The notes under the pieces: model-generated | The model's database searches: none | The model's input: only the letters and a program-made list of their open reading frames with translations | Told to the model about the DNA's origin: nothing | Assembly: GCF_950066645.1 (NCBI RefSeq) | Contig: NZ_CATMFB010000004.1 | Span: 62,001-126,000 of the forward strand | Source: an uncultured Thalassolituus sp. | GTDB taxonomy: Bacteria; Pseudomonadota; Gammaproteobacteria; Pseudomonadales; Oceanobacteraceae | DNA length: 64,000 bases | Direction: 5' to 3' | Made by a program: the position numbers and the translations under genes | Part shown: positions 27,045 to 36,737 of the stretch, in pieces | How positions within the stretch are numbered: position 1 is the stretch's first letter | Layout: every line of letters starts with the position of its first letter

Positions 27045-28259
27045 ATGGCGGACCATCCAGAATGGCCAGAGCGATACCAGTCTGACCTGAGCGATGCCGG
27101 CTTTGATACGCTGGCTGTAAGGGCCGGTCAGTTGCGCACTCCGGAAGGTGAGCACAGCGAAGCTATCTTCCCAACGAGCAGCTACGTCTTCTCGTCGGCT
27201 GCAGAGGCTGCAGCGACCTTTGGCGGTGAGCGTCGTGGCAACGTCTACTCCCGATACACCAATCCGACGGTGCGTGCGTTCGAAGAACGTCTGGCGGCCC
27301 TTGAAGGTGGTGAATTGTGTGCAGCGACGGCGTCAGGCATGGCTGCTATCTATGCGGTATGCGTCGCTCATCTCGAAGCCGGGGATCATCTGATCTGCTC
27401 CCGTGCAGTCTTTGGGTCCACCAATGTTCTGCTCGAGAAGTATCTGCGCAAGTTTAATGTTGATATCACGTATGTGAATCCACTCGATATGGATGCCTGG
27501 AAGGGCGCTGTGCGTGAAAACACGCGCATGCTGTTTCTTGAGTCGCCTTCCAACCCTCTGATCGAAGTCGCAGATATCCGCGCCATTGCTGCGTTGTCCC
27601 GTGATGCAGGTGCCATGCTTGTCGTTGATAACTGCTTCTGTACACCGGCGGCTCAGAAGCCACTGGCGCTCGGTGCTGACCTTGTCGTGCATGCGGCAAC
27701 TAAATACATAGACGGGCAGGGGCGTTGCCTTGGCGGTGCCGTAGTCGGCTCAGCTGAGCTGATCGATCCTGTGATCGGTGTGCTGCGTTCGGCGGGCCCG
27801 ACCATGAGCCCGTTTAATGCCTGGGTCTTCCTTAAGGGGCTTGAAACCCTGTCGCTACGTATGAAAGCACACAGCGAGAACGCCCAACTTCTTGCTGAGT
27901 GGCTCGAGGCGCACCCTAAAGTGACGAAGGTTAACTACTGCGGGCTGCCGACTCACCCTCAGTACGAGCTGGCCAGATCACAGCAGAGCCTGTCTGGCGG
28001 TGTGCTGTCATTCGAAGTAGCCGGTGGTCGCGAGGAAGCATGGAAAGTGGTTGATGCGACCCGCATGATTTCTATCACGGCCAACCTGGGGGATACGAAA
28101 ACCACGATTACTCACCCCGGCACGACCACTCATGGTCGTCTTACAGATGAGCAACGTGCTGAAGCCGGTATTTCTCAGGCGCTTGTGCGGATTTCCGTCG
28201 GCCTTGAGGATATCGAGGACATCAAGAAAGATCTTGTCCGCGGGCTTGATCTGCTTTGA
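27045..28259 (+). CDS. metZ: O-succinylhomoserine sulfhydrylase
   Basis: A 404-residue PLP enzyme of the Cys/Met metabolism family. The PLP lysine sits in VVHAATKYIDGQGR. The position directly after purF and the TNPTVRAFEERLAALEGGE block match MetZ of Pseudomonas, which makes homocysteine from O-succinylhomoserine and sulfide. Sequence alone does not fully exclude a MetB-type cystathionine gamma-synthase or O-acetyl specificity; synteny decides. A strong terminator follows. Confidence 0.93.
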   Translation: MADHPEWPERYQSDLSDAGFDTLAVRAGQLRTPEGEHSEAIFPTSSYVFSSAAEAAATFGGERRGNVYSRYTNPTVRAFEERLAALEGGELCAATASGMAAIYAVCVAHLEAGDHLICSRAVFGSTNVLLEKYLRKFNVDITYVNPLDMDAWKGAVRENTRMLFLESPSNPLIEVADIRAIAALSRDAGAMLVVDNCFCTPAAQKPLALGADLVVHAATKYIDGQGRCLGGAVVGSAELIDPVIGVLRSAGPTMSPFNAWVFLKGLETLSLRMKAHSENAQLLAEWLEAHPKVTKVNYCGLPTHPQYELARSQQSLSGGVLSFEVAGGREEAWKVVDATRMISITANLGDTKTTITHPGTTTHGRLTDEQRAEAGISQALVRISVGLEDIEDIKKDLVRGLDLL

Positions 28260-28269
28260 GGCAGGAAAG

Positions 28270-28295
28270 CCCGGTGGTTACTCCACCGGGTTTTT
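28270..28295 (+). terminator. Terminator after metZ
   Basis: Stem CCCGGTGG (28270-28277) / CCACCGGG (28283-28290) with a 5-nt loop and T residues 28291-28295. It ends the purF-metZ transcript and overlaps the last codons of the convergent minus-strand gene. Confidence 0.92.
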
Positions 28296-29414
28296 GCACT
28301 CATCTTCGTCGGGTGTGAAGCGGCAGCGTATTTTTCTCGCCAGTTTCAGCATGTCGGCGTCGTAATACCCTTTATTCCGCAATTCAATTCTCACGCTTCG
28401 TGACAGTCCGGTAAGGCGCTCAGTGTCCGCCTGTGTCGGTGTCAGCCAGAAAGACGCCGGAAGATTGCCCAGCTCCTTGTCCAGCAGGCGAGCATAGTGG
28501 TGGAAGCGGAACAGAAAGTCTTCTCTCAGAATTTGTGCCAGCCCCGCCGGAAAACGGTCAGCGTGACCGACCAGTTGCAGGGTTGACTGGCCCAGGGGAA
28601 TATCCAGCGCCACATTTGTTGTGTCCGTTAATCCGACGCCCGCCATCAGGTAGCCGATGTCCGGGGCGATCAACTGCTGACTCAGCCCGGCAGAGAAAGC
28701 CAGCACGCTGGCGTTCAGAGCGTTACTGCGGGCGGAACCACCGAACTTCTCAATAAGACGCACGTAGCCCTGGTCGGCGTCGGACACCGCCAGGCTGCTG
28801 TTCTGCAGCGCTGACGTTGATGCCAGTGCAGCCGAGCTCGCAAACAGATGCTGACTGCCAATGGTGATAACCCCAAGGGCAGTATACTTGTCGTTGGTCA
28901 GCTTGGGCGCAATCGCAGGCTTGGCAAGCACCTGAGCCAGTAGCTGCAGGTGGTCGCGGTCAGGCAGTGCGCCTGGTGCTTCCAGAGTCGACAGAAACGA
29001 ATTGAACGGGCGGGCTGCGGCGCCTCGGATCAGAATGGCATCGCACTCGGTGGTATCCAGGAACGCCTGCTTAATCGCAGTTTCATCCTGAAATACTTCA
29101 ATGCTGAGTTTCATGCCGTAGTGCATTGATCTGAGAATCTGATCATTTGCGGCGCCGGCGATCGGGCCAGCTTTGCCCAGTGGATCCCAGATGCAGAACG
29201 TACGATTCAGAAAGCCGTCCTGCATTTCATCGGCCATCAGCACTTTCAGGGCTTTGACCCGCTTTTCCAGCGTGAGGTTCTGATTAAGAACGGTCTCTTC
29301 GAGTCGTTTGGCTGAACGGTCCTGCGACTGTCTGGCAGCTTCGTCTGCCGCTGCACTATGCGTCTGGCAGAAAAGCAGGCTGATCAGAGTGATCAGGCTG
29401 AAAAGGGGTCTCAT
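28278..29414 (-). CDS. Putative periplasmic solute-binding protein (DUF6091-like)
   Basis: A 378-residue exported protein with a signal peptide (MRPLFSLITLISLLFCQTHSAAA, cleavage near residue 22-24). It has no transmembrane helix after that. FCIWDPLGKAGPI near residue 75 and the overall look resemble the family annotated as putative solute-binding protein (DUF6091) from marine bacteria; that name is from memory. No transporter membrane subunits are adjacent, so a transport role is not supported by context. ATG 29414 is chosen because AAGGA precedes it. The 272 nt between it and the divergent moxR gene hold only short repeats. Confidence 0.6.
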   Translation of the reverse strand: MRPLFSLITLISLLFCQTHSAAADEAARQSQDRSAKRLEETVLNQNLTLEKRVKALKVLMADEMQDGFLNRTFCIWDPLGKAGPIAGAANDQILRSMHYGMKLSIEVFQDETAIKQAFLDTTECDAILIRGAAARPFNSFLSTLEAPGALPDRDHLQLLAQVLAKPAIAPKLTNDKYTALGVITIGSQHLFASSAALASTSALQNSSLAVSDADQGYVRLIEKFGGSARSNALNASVLAFSAGLSQQLIAPDIGYLMAGVGLTDTTNVALDIPLGQSTLQLVGHADRFPAGLAQILREDFLFRFHHYARLLDKELGNLPASFWLTPTQADTERLTGLSRSVRIELRNKGYYDADMLKLARKIRCRFTPDEDECKNPVE

Positions 29415-29686
29415 TGTCTGTCCTTCAGAGTACTTCATCCAGTGGGCGCTATTTTGTTACCGGTCTCTGTCGATGTATAGCGTTTACCGGTCCGGGGCGG
29501 CGATTATATCCGTCCAGACGCGCTGTGTACGCCGGTCAGGTCATGTTGGCGTAGATCACTACATCGTGGCGCTACGATGGCTGACAGCCTTCGTTTGCGG
29601 ATGCATTGCATATTTCCGTCATGACAACCTTCAACAGACAGTTATCTGTCTATATCCTGTTAACGGCACTGTCAGGAAAAACATAA

Positions 29687-30592
29687 ATGTCTGAAATAAA
29701 TCAGGTTCTGAATCATCTCAATTCAGTTGTTCTGGGCAAGGCGGATCAGATCCGCCTGGCGGTCTGTTGTCTTCTGTCGGATGGGCATCTTCTTATTGAG
29801 GATCTTCCGGGGATGGGGAAAACCACCTTGTCGCATGCGTTGGCGAGAGTATTTGGCCTCAAGTACAGCCGTGTTCAGTTTACCAGTGACCTGTTACCGG
29901 CGGATGTGCTGGGCGTGAATATCTTTGAGAAAGACCCTGAAACAGGACAAGGTCGGTTCCGGTTCCATCCGGGGCCTGTATTTTCGCAATTGCTGCTTGC
30001 TGATGAAATCAACCGGGCAACCGCCCGCTCGCAGAGCGCTCTGCTCGAAGCCATGGAAGAGCGCCAGGTCAGCGTCGATGGTCAGACCTATCCGCTGCCG
30101 GATCCTTTCTTCGTCATTGGCACTCAGAACCCGGCCTCCCAGGCTGGCACCTTCCCTTTGCCAGAGTCTCAGCTTGATCGTTTTCTGATGTGTATCCGTC
30201 TGGGGTACCCGGATGAGAAAGCGGAGCGGGAACTTCTTGAGGGGAATGGGCGCCGGGCACTGGCGGATGCGTTGCCTGCGGTACTCGACGCAGATGGTTT
30301 GCGGGCGCTGCGTCAGCAGGTGGCTTCTGTAAGAGCGGCCCCCGCTGTACTGGATTATATACAGCGGATTCTGGCCTTTACCCGTTATGACGCCGGCTAC
30401 CCTTATGGTCTGTCTCCACGAGCGGGTCTTGCTTTGCTCACGGCGACCCGGGCGTGGGCATTTATCGACGGGCGGAGCTATATCACTCCCGAGGATGTTC
30501 AGGCGGTACTGCCAGCGGTGGCGGATCACAGGCTGCAGAGCAGCGGGGCTGCTTCTCAGGATATTCTCACCAGGGTCCGGGCCCTGGCGTGA
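29687..30592 (+). CDS. MoxR-family AAA+ ATPase
   Basis: A 301-residue MoxR ATPase. The Walker A loop GMGKTTLS is at about 44-51, Walker B LLLADEINR at about 103-111, and the sensor-1 GTQNPASQ at about 145-152. MoxR proteins act as chaperones that assemble or activate partner proteins, usually encoded beside a DUF58 protein and, as here, a transglutaminase. The stop overlaps the start of the DUF58 gene (GTGA at 30589-30592). Confidence 0.9.
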   Translation: MSEINQVLNHLNSVVLGKADQIRLAVCCLLSDGHLLIEDLPGMGKTTLSHALARVFGLKYSRVQFTSDLLPADVLGVNIFEKDPETGQGRFRFHPGPVFSQLLLADEINRATARSQSALLEAMEERQVSVDGQTYPLPDPFFVIGTQNPASQAGTFPLPESQLDRFLMCIRLGYPDEKAERELLEGNGRRALADALPAVLDADGLRALRQQVASVRAAPAVLDYIQRILAFTRYDAGYPYGLSPRAGLALLTATRAWAFIDGRSYITPEDVQAVLPAVADHRLQSSGAASQDILTRVRALA

Positions 30593-31542
30593 AGCGGCGC
30601 TGGCGATCTGAAAGGTTCCGCCGATGGCTGGACCGGCGGGTACCTCCTGCAGCGGCACTGGCGTTGAGTCACCGTAATGTATTCATTCTGCCGTCGGCTG
30701 CCGGGTGGGTGTTTGCCTTGTTGTTAATCGCTATGTTGCTCACTGCCATCAACTATCAGAACAGCCTCGTGTACGCCTTGACCTTCTGGCTGGTGAGTAT
30801 GTCGCTGGCATCCATGTGGCTGACCTTCCGTAATCTGGCCGGGCTGCACCTCCGGGCTGGTCATGCAGAATCCTGTTTTGCCGGAGAAACGGTGTTTCTT
30901 CCACTCCGTCTGTCTGTAAAAACTGGTTGGCGCGCGGGTCTGCTTGCAGGCTTCCCGGGCGATCCTGTTGAGCAGACCACGGTCGTGCCAGGTGTCAGCC
31001 AGGACATTCGTATTCCACTGACCACCCGGGAGCGGGGGGTACTCCGCCCCCGGCGTATAAAACTGACGACCCGGTATCCATTTGGCCTGTTTACTGCGTG
31101 GAGCTGGGTGGCGCTGGAGTACCCTGTAGTGATCTATCCTCGCCCGGAGCATTTGCCATTACGGCTGAGCAGTGGAGCAGAGGATCCGGAGGGAGAGTCT
31201 GCTCGGGGAGTGGGCTCCGATCCTGAATTCTCAGGAATTCGCGATTACCGCCCCGGTGACAGCATGAAACTCATCGCGTGGAAACACAGCGCCGCGAGCG
31301 ATAGCCTCAAAAGCAAAGAATACGAAACCGAAGAGGGTGGAACCTGCTGGCTGGACTGGGAGGCGCTCACTGGAGAGACCACCGAGTATCGCCTGTCGGT
31401 GTTAACTTCCTGGGTTCTGCAGGCAGAGGAGGCCGGGATCCGCTACGGGTTGTCCTTGCCTGACGTTGTTCTTGAGCCGTCGCGTGGCGAACAGCATCAG
31501 ACCCGGTGTCTGCGTACACTGGCTTTATGGGAGGGGCGCTGA
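30589..31542 (+). CDS. DUF58 domain membrane protein
   Basis: A 317-residue protein starting at GTG 30589, which overlaps the moxR stop. Two membrane helices lie at about 36-75. The DUF58 signature is near residues 210-235 (DPEFSGIRDYRPGDSMKLIA followed by WKHSA). DUF58 proteins are vWA-like partners of MoxR ATPases. The stop codon overlaps the next start (TGATG at 31540-31544). The three genes are one translationally coupled unit. Confidence 0.88.
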   Translation: MKRRWRSERFRRWLDRRVPPAAALALSHRNVFILPSAAGWVFALLLIAMLLTAINYQNSLVYALTFWLVSMSLASMWLTFRNLAGLHLRAGHAESCFAGETVFLPLRLSVKTGWRAGLLAGFPGDPVEQTTVVPGVSQDIRIPLTTRERGVLRPRRIKLTTRYPFGLFTAWSWVALEYPVVIYPRPEHLPLRLSSGAEDPEGESARGVGSDPEFSGIRDYRPGDSMKLIAWKHSAASDSLKSKEYETEEGGTCWLDWEALTGETTEYRLSVLTSWVLQAEEAGIRYGLSLPDVVLEPSRGEQHQTRCLRTLALWEGR

Positions 31543-33554
31543 TGGCTGAACTTTCGCCCTCCGTTCCACCGCGTGGCCTGCTGTTATTAGCGCTGGCACT
31601 TACCGGCGCCTTGATTCCTCATATCAGTTATCTGCCGGCCTGGCTATACGCCTTGTCTCTGCTGGTTGTCGGTTGGCGCACCCTCGTCTGGCTGGGGCGG
31701 GTGCGGTTTCCCGGTAAAATAGTGCGTGGGACTGCTGTGGTGCTGGCGACGATTGCGATTGTTGAATCCAGCGGCCGGCAGATGAGTCTTGAGGCGGCAG
31801 GGGCGTTTCTTGTCGCTGCCGCGTTACTGAAAGTGCTTGAGGTCTCTCGTCGACGGGATGCTGTGGTGCTTATCTATCTGGTCTTTTTTCTTCAGACCGC
31901 TGGCTTTCTCTTTCACCAGGGGATTGGAGATGCGGCAATCGGGCTGGTCACTATATTTCTCGCTGTCGCAGCCATGGTTGCCGTTCAGGCGTCCGGTGCT
32001 AAGGGGTTGCCCTCCGGCCTGCCTGTTCTGAAACCTGCACTCTCGGTAATGCTGGTCTCGATTCCCTTTATGCTGGTTCTGTATTTTCTGTTTCCCCGGT
32101 TTGCCCCGTTATGGAGTGTCGCGCTTCAGTCTGAGAAAACCCTGACGGCACTGGCGGAACAGATGGCCCCCGGAGATATCGCGAGTCTCAGTCAGTCTTC
32201 CGGGCTGGCGTTTCGCGTGACATTTGAACGAGGGCAGCCGCAACGCAGTGAGCTGTATTGGCGGGCGATGATTCTTGATCACTATGACGGGCGGACGTGG
32301 CGGGATTCCGGCAAGGAGCGTGAGTCATCGCCTGCCAGACCAGCCGGTGATGCGCGGTTCCAGTACGAAGTGATTCTCGAGCCGACCGGTCAGCGATACC
32401 TGCCGTCACTTGTTGGTGCCGGGTCGGATGAGGGGCGGATAAGGAGGACGGACGCTGGCTTGCTGCGGCACCGTTCGCCGGTTTATCAGAAGTTACGCTA
32501 CGTTGTCAGGTCGACCGGGATGGCAGTCATGGCGGATCTCGATGATGAGGCATTGCAACGTTATCTTCATCTGCCGGAAGGAATGAATCCACGCTCGGTT
32601 GAGTGGGCTTCAGAGTTCACTCAGGATTTGTCTGTGCGGGAGTTTGCGGAAAAACTGGCGCTGCATTTCAGCAGTAACGCCTATTTCTACACGCTCAAAC
32701 CCTCGCGTTATGGCCGTAACGATATTGACGAATTTCTGTTTGAAGGGCGAAGAGGGTTCTGCGCTCACTATGCATCTGCCACCGCATTCGTTGCCAGAGC
32801 TGTCGGCATTCCTGCGCGGGTTGTTACCGGCTATCAGGGAGGCGAGTGGCATCCTGATGGTTACCTGACGGTCAGGCAATACGATGCCCACGCCTGGGTA
32901 GAGTTGTGGGATGGTGAGCGATGGCTGGTCTTTGACCCGACGGCCGCCGTGTCTCCACTCAGAATAGAGCACGGTCTGGAACGCGCGGTTGAAGAAGAGG
33001 GGACGTTTCTTACGGATCAGCCTCTGTCGCCACTGAGATTTCGCGGTATTGATTGGCTGAACCGGTTACGCCTGGAAATGGAGAGCCTGAACTATTACTG
33101 GAACCGCTGGGTATTGTCCTACGACGGGCGCCGGCAGAATGAGTTTCTGCGAAACTGGCTCGGGTTAAAAGACTTCGCTGAGGGGCTTTATGTCCTGGCG
33201 GGTTCAATTGCTGTTATGTTCGGTCTCGCCATGCTTGTGCTCTGGTGGCGCCAGCGTGAGGAAGCTGATCGCCCGCTGGTGTCTGCCTGGAAACTGTTAC
33301 GTGAGCGGTGTGAGAGCCTTGGAGTAGAAGCGCCTGAGGGACTGGCGCTGGGGCAGCTGCTGGCTCTGATTGCTACCCGTCTGCCCGCGCTGCATTCTGA
33401 GGCCATGGAACTCCGTCATGCGGTAGACCAGACTCTCTATGCCGGGGCAGGGGATGAAAAACTACTTGCCCGTAAGCTCAGGCGGTTTGCGCTGCGGATC
33501 CGGCCAGGCGCAGAAGCAACCGCTGCCGGCAATATTAATAAACGGCCCATATGA
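31542..33554 (+). CDS. tgpA: TgpA-type transmembrane transglutaminase-like protein
   Basis: A 670-residue protein resembling Pseudomonas TgpA. It has N-terminal membrane helices over about 12-195 (DUF3488) and a transglutaminase core at about 395-475. A further helix lies near 550-570, with a C-terminal DUF4129-like region. The catalytic triad is visible: Cys in RGFCAHYASA, His in YDAHAWVEL, Asp in WLVFDPTA. TgpA is essential in P. aeruginosa and its core faces the periplasm. ATG 31542 has GGAGG upstream. The last 93 nt overlap the convergent DUF6436-like gene. Confidence 0.88.
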   Translation: MAELSPSVPPRGLLLLALALTGALIPHISYLPAWLYALSLLVVGWRTLVWLGRVRFPGKIVRGTAVVLATIAIVESSGRQMSLEAAGAFLVAAALLKVLEVSRRRDAVVLIYLVFFLQTAGFLFHQGIGDAAIGLVTIFLAVAAMVAVQASGAKGLPSGLPVLKPALSVMLVSIPFMLVLYFLFPRFAPLWSVALQSEKTLTALAEQMAPGDIASLSQSSGLAFRVTFERGQPQRSELYWRAMILDHYDGRTWRDSGKERESSPARPAGDARFQYEVILEPTGQRYLPSLVGAGSDEGRIRRTDAGLLRHRSPVYQKLRYVVRSTGMAVMADLDDEALQRYLHLPEGMNPRSVEWASEFTQDLSVREFAEKLALHFSSNAYFYTLKPSRYGRNDIDEFLFEGRRGFCAHYASATAFVARAVGIPARVVTGYQGGEWHPDGYLTVRQYDAHAWVELWDGERWLVFDPTAAVSPLRIEHGLERAVEEEGTFLTDQPLSPLRFRGIDWLNRLRLEMESLNYYWNRWVLSYDGRRQNEFLRNWLGLKDFAEGLYVLAGSIAVMFGLAMLVLWWRQREEADRPLVSAWKLLRERCESLGVEAPEGLALGQLLALIATRLPALHSEAMELRHAVDQTLYAGAGDEKLLARKLRRFALRIRPGAEATAAGNINKRPI

Positions 33555-34133
33555 CTCTCCGGAAAGCAGAGTGGAGATCATATTTGTAAACAACTTGTCG
33601 TCCGACAGGCTGCATAAGGCGCCGAATCCATACGCTCCATAGTAAGCAAGATGATTGTCTGGTCCGAGAATGGCCAGCCCCGGACTCGCTGACAATGGAA
33701 TAGTATCAGCGGGTAGTCGGATGACTTCAGCCCGGGGAGTTGCTTCCCGCGCCTTATTCAGCACCTCATCGGTAGTATCGGCGGGTGCGAGCATAATAAA
33801 ACGCAGTTTGTCCTCAGGAATCTCACTCAGAATCCGGTTGATGTGACGTTGGCTGACATTGTTGCAGAGGCAGTCGGGATTCCACAGGTGATAAAGGGTG
33901 ACCGCTTGCTGCTGCCCCATTGCAGTGGAGGGAGGATACCGCGTTGCGAAATCTTCGAAAGCGGCTTTAATCACCTTGCCGTTGCGCGAATCAGGATGAT
34001 CTGTTGTGTCCGCAAATGGACGTGTCGCCTGCTGCTGGAACCACCATAATCCACCCAGAGAAGCCCCAATCCAGACAATAATCAGTAGTGAGACCAGGTA
34101 AACCCGTGTGTTTGAATGGGATTCGCTCTGCAT
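33462..34133 (-). CDS. Membrane-anchored thioredoxin-fold-like Cys protein (DUF6436-like), copy 1
   Basis: A 223-residue protein with one N-terminal membrane helix (about 13-32) and a periplasmic domain. It shares with the protein at 39585-40175 the blocks PDCxCNxxSxRHI, GxYGxGxxC and SGCFCxWP. Five cysteines therefore stand at matching places. It resembles proteins annotated DUF6436 with a thioredoxin-like fold; this is from memory. Metal binding or thiol chemistry is an inference. ATG 34133 is preferred to TTG 34154, though its site (CCGGA) is modest. The 3' end overlaps the tgpA coding region by 93 nt on the other strand, and the conserved SGCFCxWP lies inside the overlap, so the overlap is genuine. 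Confidence 0.72.
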   Translation of the reverse strand: MQSESHSNTRVYLVSLLIIVWIGASLGGLWWFQQQATRPFADTTDHPDSRNGKVIKAAFEDFATRYPPSTAMGQQQAVTLYHLWNPDCLCNNVSQRHINRILSEIPEDKLRFIMLAPADTTDEVLNKAREATPRAEVIRLPADTIPLSASPGLAILGPDNHLAYYGAYGFGALCSLSDDKLFTNMISTLLSGESYGPFINIAGSGCFCAWPDPQRKPPELTGK

Positions 34134-34199
34134 TATTCCGGCGTCATAAATCAAAAAGAGTATGATAGCGACCTACGCCACGGATGTAAGCTCTCCAGC

Positions 34200-34883
34200 A
34201 TGAAAGAAATAACTCCAGCATTGTTATCCAGTGCGGTCAGTGACTCCCCGGAGGGGCTGCTGTTGTTGGTGACATCTGCCCATTGCGCTCCATGTAAGGC
34301 AGTGAGGCAGCTCTATGACAATGAAAGCACCGGGTTGCTGAATCGTTGGGCGCTTTACACGCTGGCGGTGGAGGGTGCCCCTGAATGGGCCGGGCAGGAG
34401 GGGATACACAGTGCTCCCGTATCACGCTTCTACCTCAAAGGCTCTCTGGTCAGTGAGGTTCGGGGGCTTATCACACGCGACGCACTCAATACACTGTTGC
34501 GCCAACTCGACTCGGGGGAGCCAGCTGCGGGCGAATCCATCAGGCAGATGATGGAGATGGGCCGTTGGGATGATGCGCGGAACATGCTGGACTCTCTGAG
34601 TGACGAAGCGGCGAGGGCACCTGAATATCAGCGTCTGAAGGGGATGCTGAACCTGCATCTGCTGGAATGCCCCGAGGCTTTGTGTGACCTCCGCGACAGC
34701 TACCTCTCGGCTCTTTTGTCGGCAGATCTGGTGCGCGCCCAGACTCTGGTCGATGATGCTCTGAGTGAACTCCCGATGTCTGCAGACCTGTCTGGCAGAC
34801 GACCATTTCTGATTACCCTGATTGATCTGTTCCCGGATCGCCGGATTGCTCACTTGTGGCGCAGGGCTTTGAAATCCAATTAA
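34200..34883 (+). CDS. Thioredoxin-like protein with a C-terminal helical region
   Basis: A 227-residue cytoplasmic protein. The N-terminal thioredoxin-like domain carries an HCAPC (CxxC) active site at about residues 28-32. The C-terminal half (about 115-225) is helical and may be TPR-like, as in YbbN/CnoX co-chaperones, though shorter. ATG 34200 is chosen because the upstream residues are not domain-like. Its start is 66 nt from the divergent Cys-rich membrane protein gene, so the two may share a control region. Confidence 0.68.
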   Translation: MKEITPALLSSAVSDSPEGLLLLVTSAHCAPCKAVRQLYDNESTGLLNRWALYTLAVEGAPEWAGQEGIHSAPVSRFYLKGSLVSEVRGLITRDALNTLLRQLDSGEPAAGESIRQMMEMGRWDDARNMLDSLSDEAARAPEYQRLKGMLNLHLLECPEALCDLRDSYLSALLSADLVRAQTLVDDALSELPMSADLSGRRPFLITLIDLFPDRRIAHLWRRALKSN

Positions 34884-35107
34884 TTATACCGTTATCTATT
34901 TTCAGATTTTACTTTGAAAAAGCCCCTTCAATTCCGACAAAGCGGCACTCACTCTGTCTATTTAGGCCTGTTGGGATAAGAGTGATTCTCAGTCAGAAAT
35001 TGCCGTCTATTCTCATTCTTCAGGGATCTGCGCGTTAGGCGAAACCTGCCCTGGTTTTCGGATGTGGCGCATTTCAGTTGAGTATTCTCTAATTCCTGGA
35101 GGGGGAA

Positions 35108-36715
35108 ATGTCGGGGTATCAGATGAGTGTCCGTCAGCGAATGGCGGTGGTAATGTCCATTATTTTTCTGACAGGTGTTCTCTTTCTTGTCGCCGACCTG
35201 TTCAGTTATCGCAGTCAGCTGATCACCGAGAAGCGTGAGCAGCTGAGTAATCTTGTGGAGTCTATGGCGACCCAGATGGCGTCATGGTCCTCCGCTGGTG
35301 GCTCGCGTGATGATTTTCTGCATGCTTTGTCTGAGACCCGCTATCAGGGGCAGGAGTACTATTTCGTTCTTGATACTGACCTCTATATGGTCATGCACCC
35401 CTTTAAACCCGAACTGAATGGCCAGTCGGTGTCAGGCTCTCAGGACCCCGACGGTTTATATCTGTTCAGAGAAATGAAGAAGGTGGCGGAGCAGGGGGCG
35501 ACCGGCTTTGTCGATTATCAATGGCCTCGCCCCGGTATGAGTGACCCCGTTCCGAAAGTCTCGGCGGTAAGTGCTGTGCCCGGTACTGACCTGATTATCG
35601 GCACAGGGGTGTACCTTGATGATGTTGCCGCGGCGGTGATGGCCCGGGCCGGCCGAATGGCGGTCATTCTGGCAATCTGGCTCGGACTGATGGTCCTCTG
35701 CACTATGTATTTTGTGAATTCAGTTCATCGACCGATTAAGCGGCTGGAGCAGGCAATGGGACGCCTGGCTGAGGGTGATCTGTCGGTTGAATGTGTGGGG
35801 TCCAGTACGTTGGAGTTCGATCACCTGGCTTCTGAAATGAACAGCATGCGTGAAAAGATCGCGGCTCTTCTCGGCAGTATTCACCGGGATGGCGAAGAGT
35901 TAGACCATGCGGCCGGCGAGCTGGATCAGGCTGTTACTGTGGTTCGGGCAGGTTCAAAGTCGCAGTATGCTGAACTGGATCAGTTGTCTGTCGCAATGAC
36001 AGAAATGGTTCAGACCAGCCAGGTGATGGCGCAAATCGCCAGGGAAGCTGCACAGAAAATGTCGGATGTGACAGAGTCAGCATCGTATGGCGAACAGTCG
36101 GTTGGCAGTGTACGTAACCGGGTTCACCGCGTTCTCGAACAACTGGAAAGTGCGGCGGTGTCTATTACTCAGATGAACGCTTCCGCAGAGCAGATTTCGA
36201 GCGTTGCGGAAGTTATCGCCAGTATTTCAGAGCAGACGAATCTGCTTGCTCTTAATGCTGCCATCGAAGCGGCACGCGCCGGTGAGTCTGGTCGTGGCTT
36301 TGCCGTCGTGGCGGATGAAGTGCGAACGCTCGCGCAGCGTACCGGGGTGGCTACCAATGAGATTAAAGAGGTGATCGATACGATTACTCAGGTCGCTTCG
36401 CAGTCGGTGATTGCCATGAAAACGAGCGCCGAAGAAACGAAGGGATGTGCGGAGGAAGTCGATACCGCGAAAACGCAATTGGCCGATATCTCTCAGCGCA
36501 TGTCGGAGGTGAAGGATCTGAATCTGCAGGTTGCCGCCAGTGTGACGCAGCAGGAGCAGGTCGCCGGAGAAATGAATCAGAATCTGGCTGGCGTTGCTCA
36601 GTCTGCGGATGGAAATAAAACTGCCTCTGATCAGCTGCAATCGGTCAACGCACGGATGAATCAGCTGGCAGACGATCTGACCCGTCAGCTCAGTGTGTTC
36701 CGCGTGAGTCGCTAA
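35108..36715 (+). CDS. Methyl-accepting chemotaxis protein with a periplasmic sCache domain
   Basis: A 535-residue chemoreceptor. First membrane helix about 12-32, single Cache domain about 35-185 ([20 protein letters not shown] is typical), second helix about 187-206, HAMP about 207-260, signalling domain to the end. The tip [20 protein letters not shown] is conserved. No CheR tether is present at the C-terminus. A strong GGAGG lies before the ATG. The 224 nt upstream hold no gene. Confidence 0.92.
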   Translation: MSGYQMSVRQRMAVVMSIIFLTGVLFLVADLFSYRSQLITEKREQLSNLVESMATQMASWSSAGGSRDDFLHALSETRYQGQEYYFVLDTDLYMVMHPFKPELNGQSVSGSQDPDGLYLFREMKKVAEQGATGFVDYQWPRPGMSDPVPKVSAVSAVPGTDLIIGTGVYLDDVAAAVMARAGRMAVILAIWLGLMVLCTMYFVNSVHRPIKRLEQAMGRLAEGDLSVECVGSSTLEFDHLASEMNSMREKIAALLGSIHRDGEELDHAAGELDQAVTVVRAGSKSQYAELDQLSVAMTEMVQTSQVMAQIAREAAQKMSDVTESASYGEQSVGSVRNRVHRVLEQLESAAVSITQMNASAEQISSVAEVIASISEQTNLLALNAAIEAARAGESGRGFAVVADEVRTLAQRTGVATNEIKEVIDTITQVASQSVIAMKTSAEETKGCAEEVDTAKTQLADISQRMSEVKDLNLQVAASVTQQEQVAGEMNQNLAGVAQSADGNKTASDQLQSVNARMNQLADDLTRQLSVFRVSR

Positions 36716-36737
36716 TCGAATCTGGTCGCAGGATTCC

